Translations under genes and position numbers: made by a program
The notes under the pieces: generated by a model
What the model was told of the DNA's origin: nothing
The model's input: only the letters and a program-made list of their open reading frames with translations
Database searches by the model: none
Shown here: positions 1 through 5,795 of the stretch, one piece after another
Layout: each line of letters begins with the position of its first letter
Numbering within the stretch: the first letter of the stretch is position 1
Virus record (IMG/VR): IMGVR_UViG_3300010391_000108
Coordinates: 1 to 30,826 of that record
Reading direction: 5' to 3' (one strand)
Length of the DNA: 30,826 nt
DNA from: a virus

Positions 1-293
1 CCCATACTGTGATGGGAGTGGATTATCCCCACACACTTGTCTGGAATATGGAACGGTTCTGCCTCAGCACTAGCTCCATTAGCCTCCTTGTGGGGGGGAA
101 CACTGATGTCCTCAACAAACACATTCTCCTTCTTGGAGATTTTACCTACCATATAGGCTAACCATTCCTGATGGGTATATTCAGCCATAAGCAACTGTAT
201 CTTCTGACTTGCGATGGACTCCAGGAACACAGTAGGACTCTTGGTTAGGGAGCACTGGATTGTTTCCTGGACTGCCTTGGATTTACCCCACAT
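1..293 (-). CDS. JAB/JAMM (MPN-type) metallopeptidase, 3' end cut by window edge
   Basis: The frame is open from the ATG at 293 to the window edge, giving 97 residues with no stop. It shows the JAMM signature: a Glu in the hydrophobic stretch HQEWLAYMVG (E43) and, at residues 88-97, VGIIHSHHSM, whose HxH (H92, H94) would bind zinc. The downstream Ser/Asp (x(7)S x(2)D) lies outside the window. JAB proteins remove ubiquitin or ubiquitin-like modifiers by isopeptide cleavage; in bacteria they pair with E1 and Ubl genes. The start overlaps the end of the preceding gene by 11 nt, and it is the last visible gene of the Ubl/E2/E1 operon. The frame depends on a run of seven G (positions 92-98, C on the coding strand); with seven the frame stays open through HSHH. 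Identity as JAB is strong; a deconjugase role is inferred. Confidence 0.85.
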   Translation of the reverse strand, partial: MWGKSKAVQETIQCSLTKSPTVFLESIASQKIQLLMAEYTHQEWLAYMVGKISKKENVFVEDISVPPHKEANGASAEAEPFHIPDKCVGIIHSHHSM

Positions 294-576
294 AGTAATC
301 AGAATCTCCTTTCCTTATTATGGAGATGTCATTACCACCATACTCTCCATTCTCTGCTACAAGCTGTGTCCCATTTGATAGGACTAATCTGTAGAGTCTG
401 TCACTCCTATCATCAATAATAACCTCTGTGATAGTTGCTCCTTTGAGGGACAAGAACTCATTCTCTTCTTCCTCATCAGCCAAGCAAGCAGAGCAAATAT
501 TAGTGTTGGGGTCTCTTGTTTTCCAGAACTTGTTACCACAGAGTAAGCAGTTCTTCCCACCTTTAACTTCCCACAT
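283..576 (-). CDS. Small zinc-ribbon protein, unknown function
   Basis: 97 residues. CLLC (residues 10-13) and CSAC (about 28-31) form a four-cysteine zinc ribbon, followed by an acidic linker (EEEEN) and a beta-rich C-terminal half. An AGGAG lies 8-9 nt before the ATG at 576. It overlaps the upstream 61-residue gene by 14 nt and the downstream JAB gene by 11 nt, so all three are probably translationally coupled. The function is not recognised. Its position between the E1 and JAB genes makes an accessory role in the Ubl system possible, but nothing in the sequence shows it. Confidence 0.7.
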   Translation of the reverse strand: MWEVKGGKNCLLCGNKFWKTRDPNTNICSACLADEEEENEFLSLKGATITEVIIDDRSDRLYRLVLSNGTQLVAENGEYGGNDISIIRKGDSDYYVG

Positions 577-748
577 TTGAATCTCCTTCTATCTTACCAA
601 TTACCCTCTGTGGGTAGGACATAAAGACAGAATCAGCCTTTATAATTCCTGCCTTATCCAGTTCACGAATGATATATTTGAGTGCATCAAGCAACTCATA
701 CTTGTTCTCATCCAGCCTCTTCTCCAGTTCCTGACCCATCTTACTCAT
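563..748 (-). CDS. Small protein, unknown function
   Basis: 61 residues, mostly helical and charged in the first half (MSKMGQELEKRLDENKYELL), without cysteines or membrane segments. It starts one base after the stop of the 124-residue gene, with GGGAG just upstream, and overlaps the following zinc-ribbon gene by 14 nt. This compact spacing supports a real gene. No family recognised. Confidence 0.6.
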   Translation of the reverse strand: MSKMGQELEKRLDENKYELLDALKYIIRELDKAGIIKADSVFMSYPQRVIGKIEGDSNVGS

Positions 749-749
749 A

Positions 750-1124
750 TTACTTCTCCCTGACAGGTATAATCCTTCTTTGCTTGGCTACTATAACCTT
801 AACTTCTAGGTTATAGTCCTGATAACCACAGGCTACTGCTCTCTTGAACTGAACCTTCCTGATTACATTAGGAAGAAAAATATCCCTCTTAGCGTATTTC
901 TTAGCCCCACTCTTGGTAAGCATAATGTGGAAACCACTCTGATAACTCTCACCCCTTACATATAAATACTCAGGATGCTTCCCAGCCTCAGTCCATACTC
1001 CTATTGGGCAAGGAGTCCTCCTTCGAAAGAGGGAGTGGAGATGATGCCATTTGTCCACCCTGAATACCTGAAATCCTACGCCTTCCTTAACAGGAACATT
1101 ACTGAGTACACTTTCCAGACACAT
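750..1124 (-). CDS. Conserved-type phage protein, unknown function
   Basis: 124 residues. AAAGGAGG sits a few bases before the ATG at 1124, overlapping the end of the E1 gene's stop region. The pattern (a GFHIM segment about residue 70, then a short beta stretch VIRKVQFKRAVACGYQDYNLEVKVIVAKQRRI) resembles small phage proteins I know only as hypothetical; the ending looks like a compact beta domain. It lies directly downstream of E1 in the operon. Function unknown. Confidence 0.7.
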   Translation of the reverse strand: MCLESVLSNVPVKEGVGFQVFRVDKWHHLHSLFRRRTPCPIGVWTEAGKHPEYLYVRGESYQSGFHIMLTKSGAKKYAKRDIFLPNVIRKVQFKRAVACGYQDYNLEVKVIVAKQRRIIPVREK

Positions 1125-1135
1125 AGTCTCCTCCT

Positions 1136-1834
1136 TTAGTATCTCCTTCTTGCTCTAGTTGCTACCACTGTTGGGGTCTCCTGATTACATCTCGCAGTTA
1201 GCCTTCTTTGTCTCTGTACCTGTGGTATACCAATCTCTGATATATCCAGTCCCACTTCCTGGTCTGTATACTTCTCCATCTTACCTACTGCCAGGGCAGC
1301 CACAGTTACAGCTGGCACAACCCAGCTGGGGTTGACAGTGTAGGCTTCCTCCTCCACATCAGTCTTAATCCAGCCTGACACATTGGAGGTAACCATAATC
1401 CTCGTCCCATCATAACCTGCCCTGATATAGTTTACACCCTTCTTCTTACAGGCATTGTAGATGGTAAACTGAGCCTTCGGAGAGTCTGTACAATCCACTA
1501 TCCAGTTACTGATTGATAACTGTATCTCCAGCAATATCCCTTCCAGCTTCTCCTTGACTGCCACAATGATAGCATCTGGTCGGATAGCCTTGATGTACTC
1601 AGCTACCACATCTACCTTAGCCCTGTTGAGTGAGCCTTGGCAGAAGGGGAGTCTGTTCCGATTGGTTTCTTCCATCACATCCCCATCGAAGAGAAAAATA
1701 TTCTCAACACCTGACATAGCAGATAATATAGCAACCCAACTCCCAATTCCTCCACAACCAACAACTGTAATTGAGGAAGGGATAGTTAAGCCAATTTCTC
1801 GTTGCCTGTCATATAGCAAACCATTATCAGGCAT
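1136..1834 (-). CDS. E1-like (ThiF/MoeB/HesA family) adenylating enzyme
   Basis: 232 residues. The nucleotide-binding core is complete: GCGGIG (residues 26-31), the acidic strand end LFDGD (48-52), the ETNRNR segment with the conserved Asn/Arg (56-61), Lys73 in NRAKVDVV, and the DCTDS motif (114-118). Members of this family adenylate the C-terminal glycine of beta-grasp proteins (ThiS, MoaD, ubiquitin). The protein is close to the minimal ThiF length and lacks the paired CxxC zinc motifs of MoeB. Candidate thioester cysteines are C65, C129 and C216; none can be chosen from sequence alone. Its ATG shares one base with the stop of the E2-like gene (TAATG), implying coupled translation. The Ubl, E2-like and JAB neighbours favour a conjugation system over thiamine or molybdopterin synthesis. 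Family call is firm; partner is inferred. Confidence 0.9.
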   Translation of the reverse strand: MPDNGLLYDRQREIGLTIPSSITVVGCGGIGSWVAILSAMSGVENIFLFDGDVMEETNRNRLPFCQGSLNRAKVDVVAEYIKAIRPDAIIVAVKEKLEGILLEIQLSISNWIVDCTDSPKAQFTIYNACKKKGVNYIRAGYDGTRIMVTSNVSGWIKTDVEEEAYTVNPSWVVPAVTVAALAVGKMEKYTDQEVGLDISEIGIPQVQRQRRLTARCNQETPTVVATRARRRY

Positions 1835-2847
1835 TATGTTCTCCTTCCACCCCAGTTTCTAGCTGGGACAGGGTCAACTGGAACAGTAGCAGCTTGTGCA
1901 GCTGTCAGGTCTTGCCATGTTCCTGCAGGTCTTTCCCTCTCCTCTACCACACCTTCCTCACCCATCCTGGTAGCCCTCTCCAGCATAATATCCACGTGGG
2001 GCATACCAGGAGGTTCTCTCATTATAAGGCTGTCCTTGTTAATGGTGGTCAAGGCTCCCATCAGTGTTACTGACAGGTTATACAGGGTCATAACATTCCC
2101 ATCCCATCTTTCAGGCAGCCTGTTCATCCCCCAGCAATCAGCATTATTCCGCCCTCCGTGATAATGCTCAAGCTTCCCACCATACTCATCAAGGAGGACA
2201 GCCTTTATCATCTTCCTAGACCTGCTCCCCACAGTAAAAACCAGGACTACATCTCTTCTTATCTTCTTCTTGTCAGCATCGGATAGCTCATACCTGATAC
2301 CATCATGGTGCATTGTCTGGGGCATATATACCTTGGAGAACAGGTACAGGTAGTTCTCCCCATCTGATGTCACCATACAGTGTGTCTTAGCCAGTACATC
2401 CAGCCCTATCTGGACTTGGGGTAAGGTCTTAGTCTCTCTGAGCTTATAAATCTCTGTTATATAGGAGTTATAGAGACTTCTACCAAGTTCCTTCAGCTTA
2501 TAATTGGAAACCTTTACTTCCTCCATCTTCTTAGCAAACCGATAAGAGATTTCATCTTTTAGTAATCCTGTTAAATCTATTGGGATAAGAGTAGTTCCAA
2601 TACTGACTGTAACCTTCCCATCTATTTCAGGGATAGTGAGATTAACAGGGTCAGGGACTTCCTCTTGTGAAGCAGCAAACCCTGCCAGTATTTGCTCCAG
2701 TGTTACCCCCGAAGAGGTAATGATTCTCCGCAGGTCTACCGCTACAGGACAGTTGGAGTCTATATTGCAGTTCTCGTGGACTCCTATATCCAAAGCCACT
2801 GTAACGCTACTCTTCTCCAGAGCTTTAATGGTGTCTCTGAGGTTCAT
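1834..2847 (-). CDS. E2-like (ubiquitin-conjugating fold) protein, putative
   Basis: 337 residues. The middle and C-terminal part follows the E2/RWD order: a beta meander (VVLVFTVG, MIKAVLLDEYGG), then H-Y-H at 228-230, eight residues, and a Cys-Trp-Gly at 238-240, then a Trp-containing turn and a long helix (MTLYNLSVTLMGALTTINKD). Bacterial E2-like proteins of Ubl operons, and PRTRC-B, show a similar pair of His or HP residues before the catalytic Cys. C238 is therefore the proposed thioester cysteine. The first 150 residues are an additional domain that I do not recognise, and the tail after 290 is Pro/Ala-rich and low in structure. The position directly before E1 and downstream of the Ubl supports the call. 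E2 is an inference from pattern and context; a structural protein of another fold remains possible. Confidence 0.55.
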   Translation of the reverse strand: MNLRDTIKALEKSSVTVALDIGVHENCNIDSNCPVAVDLRRIITSSGVTLEQILAGFAASQEEVPDPVNLTIPEIDGKVTVSIGTTLIPIDLTGLLKDEISYRFAKKMEEVKVSNYKLKELGRSLYNSYITEIYKLRETKTLPQVQIGLDVLAKTHCMVTSDGENYLYLFSKVYMPQTMHHDGIRYELSDADKKKIRRDVVLVFTVGSRSRKMIKAVLLDEYGGKLEHYHGGRNNADCWGMNRLPERWDGNVMTLYNLSVTLMGALTTINKDSLIMREPPGMPHVDIMLERATRMGEEGVVEERERPAGTWQDLTAAQAATVPVDPVPARNWGGRRT

Positions 2848-2982
2848 TTACCTGCCTCCATACAGAAAAGCCCAAGTCGAGGCAATAAAGTAACCTAATG
2901 CTGTATCTACCTTATGCCTGATAATACAGTAGACACCAGTGGCAAAGCACAGTATTCCTACCGTAAGAGCAATATACTTCAT
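2848..2982 (-). CDS. 44-residue membrane protein
   Basis: The short frame starts at the ATG at 2982, which overlaps the stop of the HNH gene as ATGA, and ends with TAA immediately before the ATG of the E2-like gene. Two hydrophobic segments are visible (IALTVGILCFATGVYCII, residues 4-21, and ALGYFIASTWAFLY, 28-41) separated by RHKVD, so a two-pass hairpin membrane protein is likely. The exact fit between its two neighbours, with ATGA coupling, is the main evidence that it is real. Function unknown; it could anchor operon products at the membrane. Confidence 0.65.
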   Translation of the reverse strand: MKYIALTVGILCFATGVYCIIRHKVDTALGYFIASTWAFLYGGR

Positions 2983-3413
2983 TCTAATCTCCTAGCCTCA
3001 TCAGTATGGGTATTTCTAGTCTTATGGGGACAGACACCCTTATTAAGAAACTTTCCTTTATTACAGTTACAGCAAAGTAACTGATAAATAGGGGGGAAGT
3101 TATTTCTTATAATCTGTAAGTAGAATGTCCTCTCTTGAACCTTCCTGTCCTTTGCTCCATCATTATTAACATGGTCAATCTCAAGGAACAGGACTTCTGT
3201 TTCTCCGCAACAGGCACACTTACTACCATAAGCAGTTATTATTTCCTTCCTTAATTTGGCTGTATATCTTTTAAGCCATTCTGCAACATACTTCTTTCTG
3301 TTATTACCAACCTCAGTCCCTTTTATTCTTTCAGAATACTCCTTAGTCGCTTTCCTATACATCTCCCTATTATCTTCTCTATGTTTCTTAACATACTCTT
3401 TGTGATTATACAT
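2979..3413 (-). CDS. HNH endonuclease, free-standing homing type
   Basis: 144 residues. The basic, helical N-terminal 55 residues probably bind DNA. The HNH core follows: zinc-type cysteines KCACCG (65-70), the EIDHVNNDG strand-turn with H81, then LLCCNCNKGK (112-121) and a final GVCPHK. This layout is common in phage homing endonucleases. It lies between the Ubl gene and the E2-like gene, preceded by 270 bp of structured intergenic DNA, and looks more A+T-rich than its neighbours, consistent with insertion as a selfish gene. A weak AGAGG sits upstream. It could also be a host-DNA-degrading or packaging-associated HNH, but the location argues for a homing element. Confidence 0.8.
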   Translation of the reverse strand: MYNHKEYVKKHREDNREMYRKATKEYSERIKGTEVGNNRKKYVAEWLKRYTAKLRKEIITAYGSKCACCGETEVLFLEIDHVNNDGAKDRKVQERTFYLQIIRNNFPPIYQLLCCNCNKGKFLNKGVCPHKTRNTHTDEARRLE

Positions 3414-3458
3414 AAAGGAACTTACCTCTTTCAGCTAACAAGTTGTTATCTTGTCAAT

Positions 3459-3664
3459 ACAGGGGGGGAAGATATTAGTAGTGTGGAACACCCCCCTGTT
3501 TCGGCTTCCCTGCCTAGAGTTTTATCAATCCAGGGTTGGTCTTCGCTCCTGCTCGGTCAATCTCGCTGGTTCCCCCCCTGGTTTGATATTACTTCCAGGC
3601 AGGGTTGCCTGTTTCCTAACCTAAATACCATCCTATAACTGGGAAAGACCGATAGTTTACCCAG
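3459..3664 (-). other. Structured intergenic RNA region with alternative stems
   Basis: Between the Ubl stop and the HNH start there is no convincing gene. Reading leftwards, the transcript would first form a stem from 3664-3656 with 3646-3639 (CTGGG/CCCAG plus an A/T pair run, one bulge), then a 6-bp stem CAGGCA/TGCCTG (3596-3611). A seven-base tract at 3462-3468 can pair either with 3491-3499 (9 bp) or with 3570-3580 (11 bp), which exclude each other. No U-run follows the first stem, so a simple terminator is unlikely. The region could set the Ubl to E2/E1 ratio, process the mRNA, or be the relic of the HNH insertion. Confidence 0.4.
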
Positions 3665-3683
3665 ACGCAGGAGTCGGGATTGT

Positions 3684-4073
3684 CTAACCCACCTTGTCGT
3701 AGCTAGTTATGGCAATCCGCATACCAGACTCGATGGTAGCAGGTGCATCCTCTGGGTTAATCACTTCAGACCCATTGAGGAAGACCCTGTAGTAGCCACC
3801 GTAGTGAGCCTCATCTGCGAGCCGCTCAATAGTGGTGGCAAAGGGAGACCCTGACGGAACTTCCGAGGTTGCCCCTCTGCCCACATCAACGAAGATGGGT
3901 TGACCAGTTGGCTGAGTCCAGCCTGCTGAGGGTACTTCGGTAGGCTCTGCATCTGGCTCGTTCCCTTCACCAGGTTCAGCCTCTTCCTCACCACCATTAC
4001 CAGCTGGGATTAGCCCTCTCCGTCTTGCCTCCTCCTCCGAGATAAAGTGTCCATTCTCATCACGATACGCCAT
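3684..4073 (-). CDS. Ubiquitin-like beta-grasp protein with C-terminal glycine
   Basis: 129 residues. The N-terminus (MAYRDENGHFISEEEARRR) is charged, followed by an acidic Glu/Pro/Gly linker (about 24-50). Residues 58-129 fit a beta-grasp fold of the ThiS/MoaD/ubiquitin type: strand PIFVDVGRG, strand ATSEV, helix PFATTIERLADEAH, strand YYRVFLNGSEV, the INPEDAPATIESG turn that resembles the loop before the last strand in ThiS, then the strand MRIAITSYDKVG. The protein ends exactly at Gly129, so the C-terminus would need no processing before adenylation by E1. It has one terminal glycine rather than GG. GAAAGGAGG precedes the ATG. It is the first gene behind the promoter at 4120-4148 and leads an operon carrying E2-like, E1 and JAB genes. 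The Ubl identity is inferred from length, strand pattern, terminal Gly and context. Confidence 0.65.
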   Translation of the reverse strand: MAYRDENGHFISEEEARRRGLIPAGNGGEEEAEPGEGNEPDAEPTEVPSAGWTQPTGQPIFVDVGRGATSEVPSGSPFATTIERLADEAHYGGYYRVFLNGSEVINPEDAPATIESGMRIAITSYDKVG

Positions 4074-4098
4074 TGACTGTAACCTCCTTTCAGCTATT

Positions 4099-4148
4099 TA
4101 GCCTTGTGGCTATGATTCCAAGTTACCATGTCTGAATACCCTTGTCAA
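4099..4148 (-). promoter_or_regulatory. Promoter of the Ubl operon with 5' stem-loop
   Basis: On the minus strand a perfect TTGACA (4143-4148) is followed after 17 bp by TAACTT (4120-4125), preceded by TGG (extended -10). The predicted start, about 4112, coincides with a perfect hairpin TAGCC-ACAA-GGCTA (4099-4112), so the mRNA would begin with a stem-loop. The -10 hexamer is weak (3 of 6), compensated by the perfect -35 and TGn. Confidence 0.5.
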
Positions 4149-4204
4149 TAGGAAAACACTATCTATTTGAATTAGCCTGTAATTGTGCTTATATCAGACC
4201 TCCT

Positions 4205-4399
4205 TTAGTTCCTTGCCAGATACAGTGGGATAGACCAGACTGCAGGGAGCTTACCATACACTGAGTCTGGGCTTGCATCAATCAGGTCATAGGCAGGAGA
4301 GGGCTTACCTGTAACAATAACACGGTACTTCCCTACTTTATCAAGCTCTACCTGTTCAAGCAGTAGCCTTGTTATTTCCTGCTTGGTTGACTCATCCAT
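4205..4399 (-). CDS. Small protein, unknown function
   Basis: 64 residues (MDESTKQEITRLLLEQVELDKVGK...), amphipathic helix then a short beta region. It starts one base after the stop of the gene at 4401-4646 and has AAGGAG upstream. It is the last gene of the leftward block that begins with the deformylase group, before the Ubl promoter. No family recognised. Confidence 0.65.
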   Translation of the reverse strand: MDESTKQEITRLLLEQVELDKVGKYRVIVTGKPSPAYDLIDASPDSVYGKLPAVWSIPLYLARN

Positions 4400-4400
4400 G

Positions 4401-4646
4401 TTAATTCTCCTTCACTGGTTCAATGATTATTGGTTTAGGGTCTCCAGGAACTGAACCCCTATCCTCAACACAGTTGTTCCTCTCATAGCGTATTGAGGTA
4501 TCAACAACACATCTGCAATTATGTTCGTTAGCCCACTTCTGGGCTTGTTCTAGAGCCTCTTTCTCTGTATCAATCTGGATGTTGACTGTCTCCCATTCCC
4601 CTTGTTGGGTTTCCTGTGCAAACTCCCAATCTTGAATCTGCTTCAT
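4401..4646 (-). CDS. Small protein, unknown function
   Basis: 81 residues from the ATG at 4646, chosen because GGAGG lies just upstream and because the longer frame to 4706 would run into the 100-residue gene. The sequence (MKQIQDWEFAQE...EALEQAQKWANEHNCRCVVDTSIRYER) suggests one alpha/beta domain with a central helix. It starts one base after the stop of the preceding gene. Function unknown. Confidence 0.65.
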   Translation of the reverse strand: MKQIQDWEFAQETQQGEWETVNIQIDTEKEALEQAQKWANEHNCRCVVDTSIRYERNNCVEDRGSVPGDPKPIIIEPVKEN

Positions 4647-4647
4647 C

Positions 4648-4950
4648 TTAGACCTCCTTGTACTTCTGCCATATCTCCTCTGCCTTCTTCCATCTAAGAA
4701 GCTCATCCAGAACCATTGTTATCTGGTATTGGACTTCTGATATAATAGCCATCATATCCTTGAAGTCCAGGTCTCCTACTTCCCTGCTCAAGACCTGCTC
4801 CTTCCTGTCCCAAGTCCAGCCATTAATCTTGTTCTCCTCCAGGAGAGCATACATTAACTGCCAGTTATATACCCCCTTTGAGTCCTTAGCATCTGGGCTG
4901 AATTCCAGGACAGCAGGTTTCCCTTCCTCATACCTTATCTGATAGTCCAT
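4648..4950 (-). CDS. Small helical protein, unknown function
   Basis: 100 residues, starting at 4950 with an AAGGAGG a few bases upstream inside the end of the deformylase gene region. It is rich in charged helices (residues 55-100: DFKDMMAIISEVQYQITMVLDELLRWKKAEEIWQKYKEV). There are no metal motifs or membrane segments. Two bases separate it from the deformylase stop. Function unknown. Confidence 0.65.
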   Translation of the reverse strand: MDYQIRYEEGKPAVLEFSPDAKDSKGVYNWQLMYALLEENKINGWTWDRKEQVLSREVGDLDFKDMMAIISEVQYQITMVLDELLRWKKAEEIWQKYKEV

Positions 4951-4952
4951 GT

Positions 4953-5426
4953 TTAATCCTCCTTACTCTTCATTACAGCTTTGGATATTTCCCTTTCCAC
5001 CTTTGCTGCTACAGTGTCACTTATCAGTATCCCATCCAGATGGTCTATCTCGTGCTGGAGCACAATAGCAGTCAGGTCATGTGCCTTGAGGGTGAAGGGT
5101 GTCCAGTCAGGATAGAACCCCCTGACCTTGACTATCTTGTGCCTGCGAGTAACACACCTTACCTGCCCATTACCTACACTGAGGCATCTCTCCACATAGG
5201 AGACCATCTTCTCCGACCTCTTGATAACTTCAGGATTGAGGATTACTTGTATCTCCTCTCCGAACTTGAAGGCAATAATCCGCTTGGGCAGTCCAATCTG
5301 GGGAGCAGCTAGACCTACCCCCGCATACTCCCTCAGCAGTTCATTGACCATAGCCAGCACATCATCCTCCTGTGTTACTGGCAGAGCTACTTCGTGTAGT
5401 CTCTTATCTGGGCTCTGTATAATCAT
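4953..5426 (-). CDS. def: Peptide deformylase
   Basis: 157 residues, the usual length of phage deformylases. All three motifs are visible: motif 1 GVGLAAPQIG (36-45), motif 2 ERCLS (79-83, normally EGCLS), and motif 3 HEIDH (125-129). C81, H125 and H129 would bind the metal and E126 is catalytic. The enzyme removes the N-formyl group from nascent proteins; phage copies are thought to speed maturation of phage proteins made in bulk. The Gly to Arg change in motif 2 is unusual but leaves the metal ligand intact. The start overlaps the upstream zinc-ribbon gene by four bases (ATGA type). Confidence 0.93.
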   Translation of the reverse strand: MIIQSPDKRLHEVALPVTQEDDVLAMVNELLREYAGVGLAAPQIGLPKRIIAFKFGEEIQVILNPEVIKRSEKMVSYVERCLSVGNGQVRCVTRRHKIVKVRGFYPDWTPFTLKAHDLTAIVLQHEIDHLDGILISDTVAAKVEREISKAVMKSKED

Positions 5427-5635
5427 TCTATAATCTCCATATCAATATGGCAATCAGGACACTCTACCTTATCCTCTTCCTCTGCAGGATAGTAGAACCA
5501 GCCACCAAGCTCGTAGAACATTCCTATCTCCCTCTTGAAGCCACACTCAGGACACTTATGCCATACCTTATCAGTGTAGCTGTGTCCACAGGTAATGTAG
5601 TGGTCGAGGGATTGCCTCATGTGTGCATCCATCAT
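5423..5635 (-). CDS. Zinc-ribbon protein, unknown function
   Basis: 70 residues with CPECG (28-32) and CPDCH (59-63) forming a zinc ribbon around a Tyr/Trp/Phe-rich central part (MFYELGGWFYYPAEEE). It overlaps the genes on both sides by ATGA-type junctions, so it is co-translated with the deformylase. Such mini-proteins often bind nucleic acid or host polymerase, but nothing specific can be said here. Confidence 0.7.
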   Translation of the reverse strand: MMDAHMRQSLDHYITCGHSYTDKVWHKCPECGFKREIGMFYELGGWFYYPAEEEDKVECPDCHIDMEIIE

Positions 5636-5739
5636 ACTGGTAATCTCCTTACTCTTTCCTTATTCCAGACTCTCCATCTTCGGAGAGCCATCTGGTACTG
5701 ATTCCTTGACTTGTACTGATACCTTCTTGGATACTCCAT
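5632..5739 (-). CDS. 35-residue basic peptide
   Basis: A short frame from the ATG at 5739 (AAGGTGG upstream), very rich in Arg/Lys/Tyr (MEYPRRYQYKSRNQYQMALRR, then WRVWNKERVRRLPV in the tail). Its stop overlaps the next start as ATGA. The coupling and composition suggest a real nucleic-acid-binding peptide, but at this length confidence is limited. Confidence 0.45.
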   Translation of the reverse strand: MEYPRRYQYKSRNQYQMALRRWRVWNKERVRRLPV

Positions 5740-5795
5740 ACTAACCACCTTACTCCTGCCCACCAAGCAGTCCTGATGGGCAGTAGGTAAGCAGG

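Noticed and set aside
1-293. Apparent frameshift before the HSHH motif
   Set aside because: A first reading with six C gave an early stop; the sequence has seven G at 92-98, and with seven the frame is open to the edge and in phase with the ATG at 293.
1136-1834. Thiamine or molybdopterin activating enzyme as the role of the E1
   Set aside because: No CxxC zinc pair and no thiamine or molybdopterin genes nearby; the Ubl, E2-like and JAB neighbours fit conjugation better. Not fully excluded.
3429-3457. TTGACA on the minus strand before the HNH gene as a promoter
   Set aside because: No -10-like hexamer at 16-18 bp (CTGAAA); possible only with an unusual factor.
3381-3638. Plus-strand frame of 85 residues
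   Set aside because: It lies opposite the HNH start and across the paired G/C tracts, has no ribosome binding site and no protein-like pattern.
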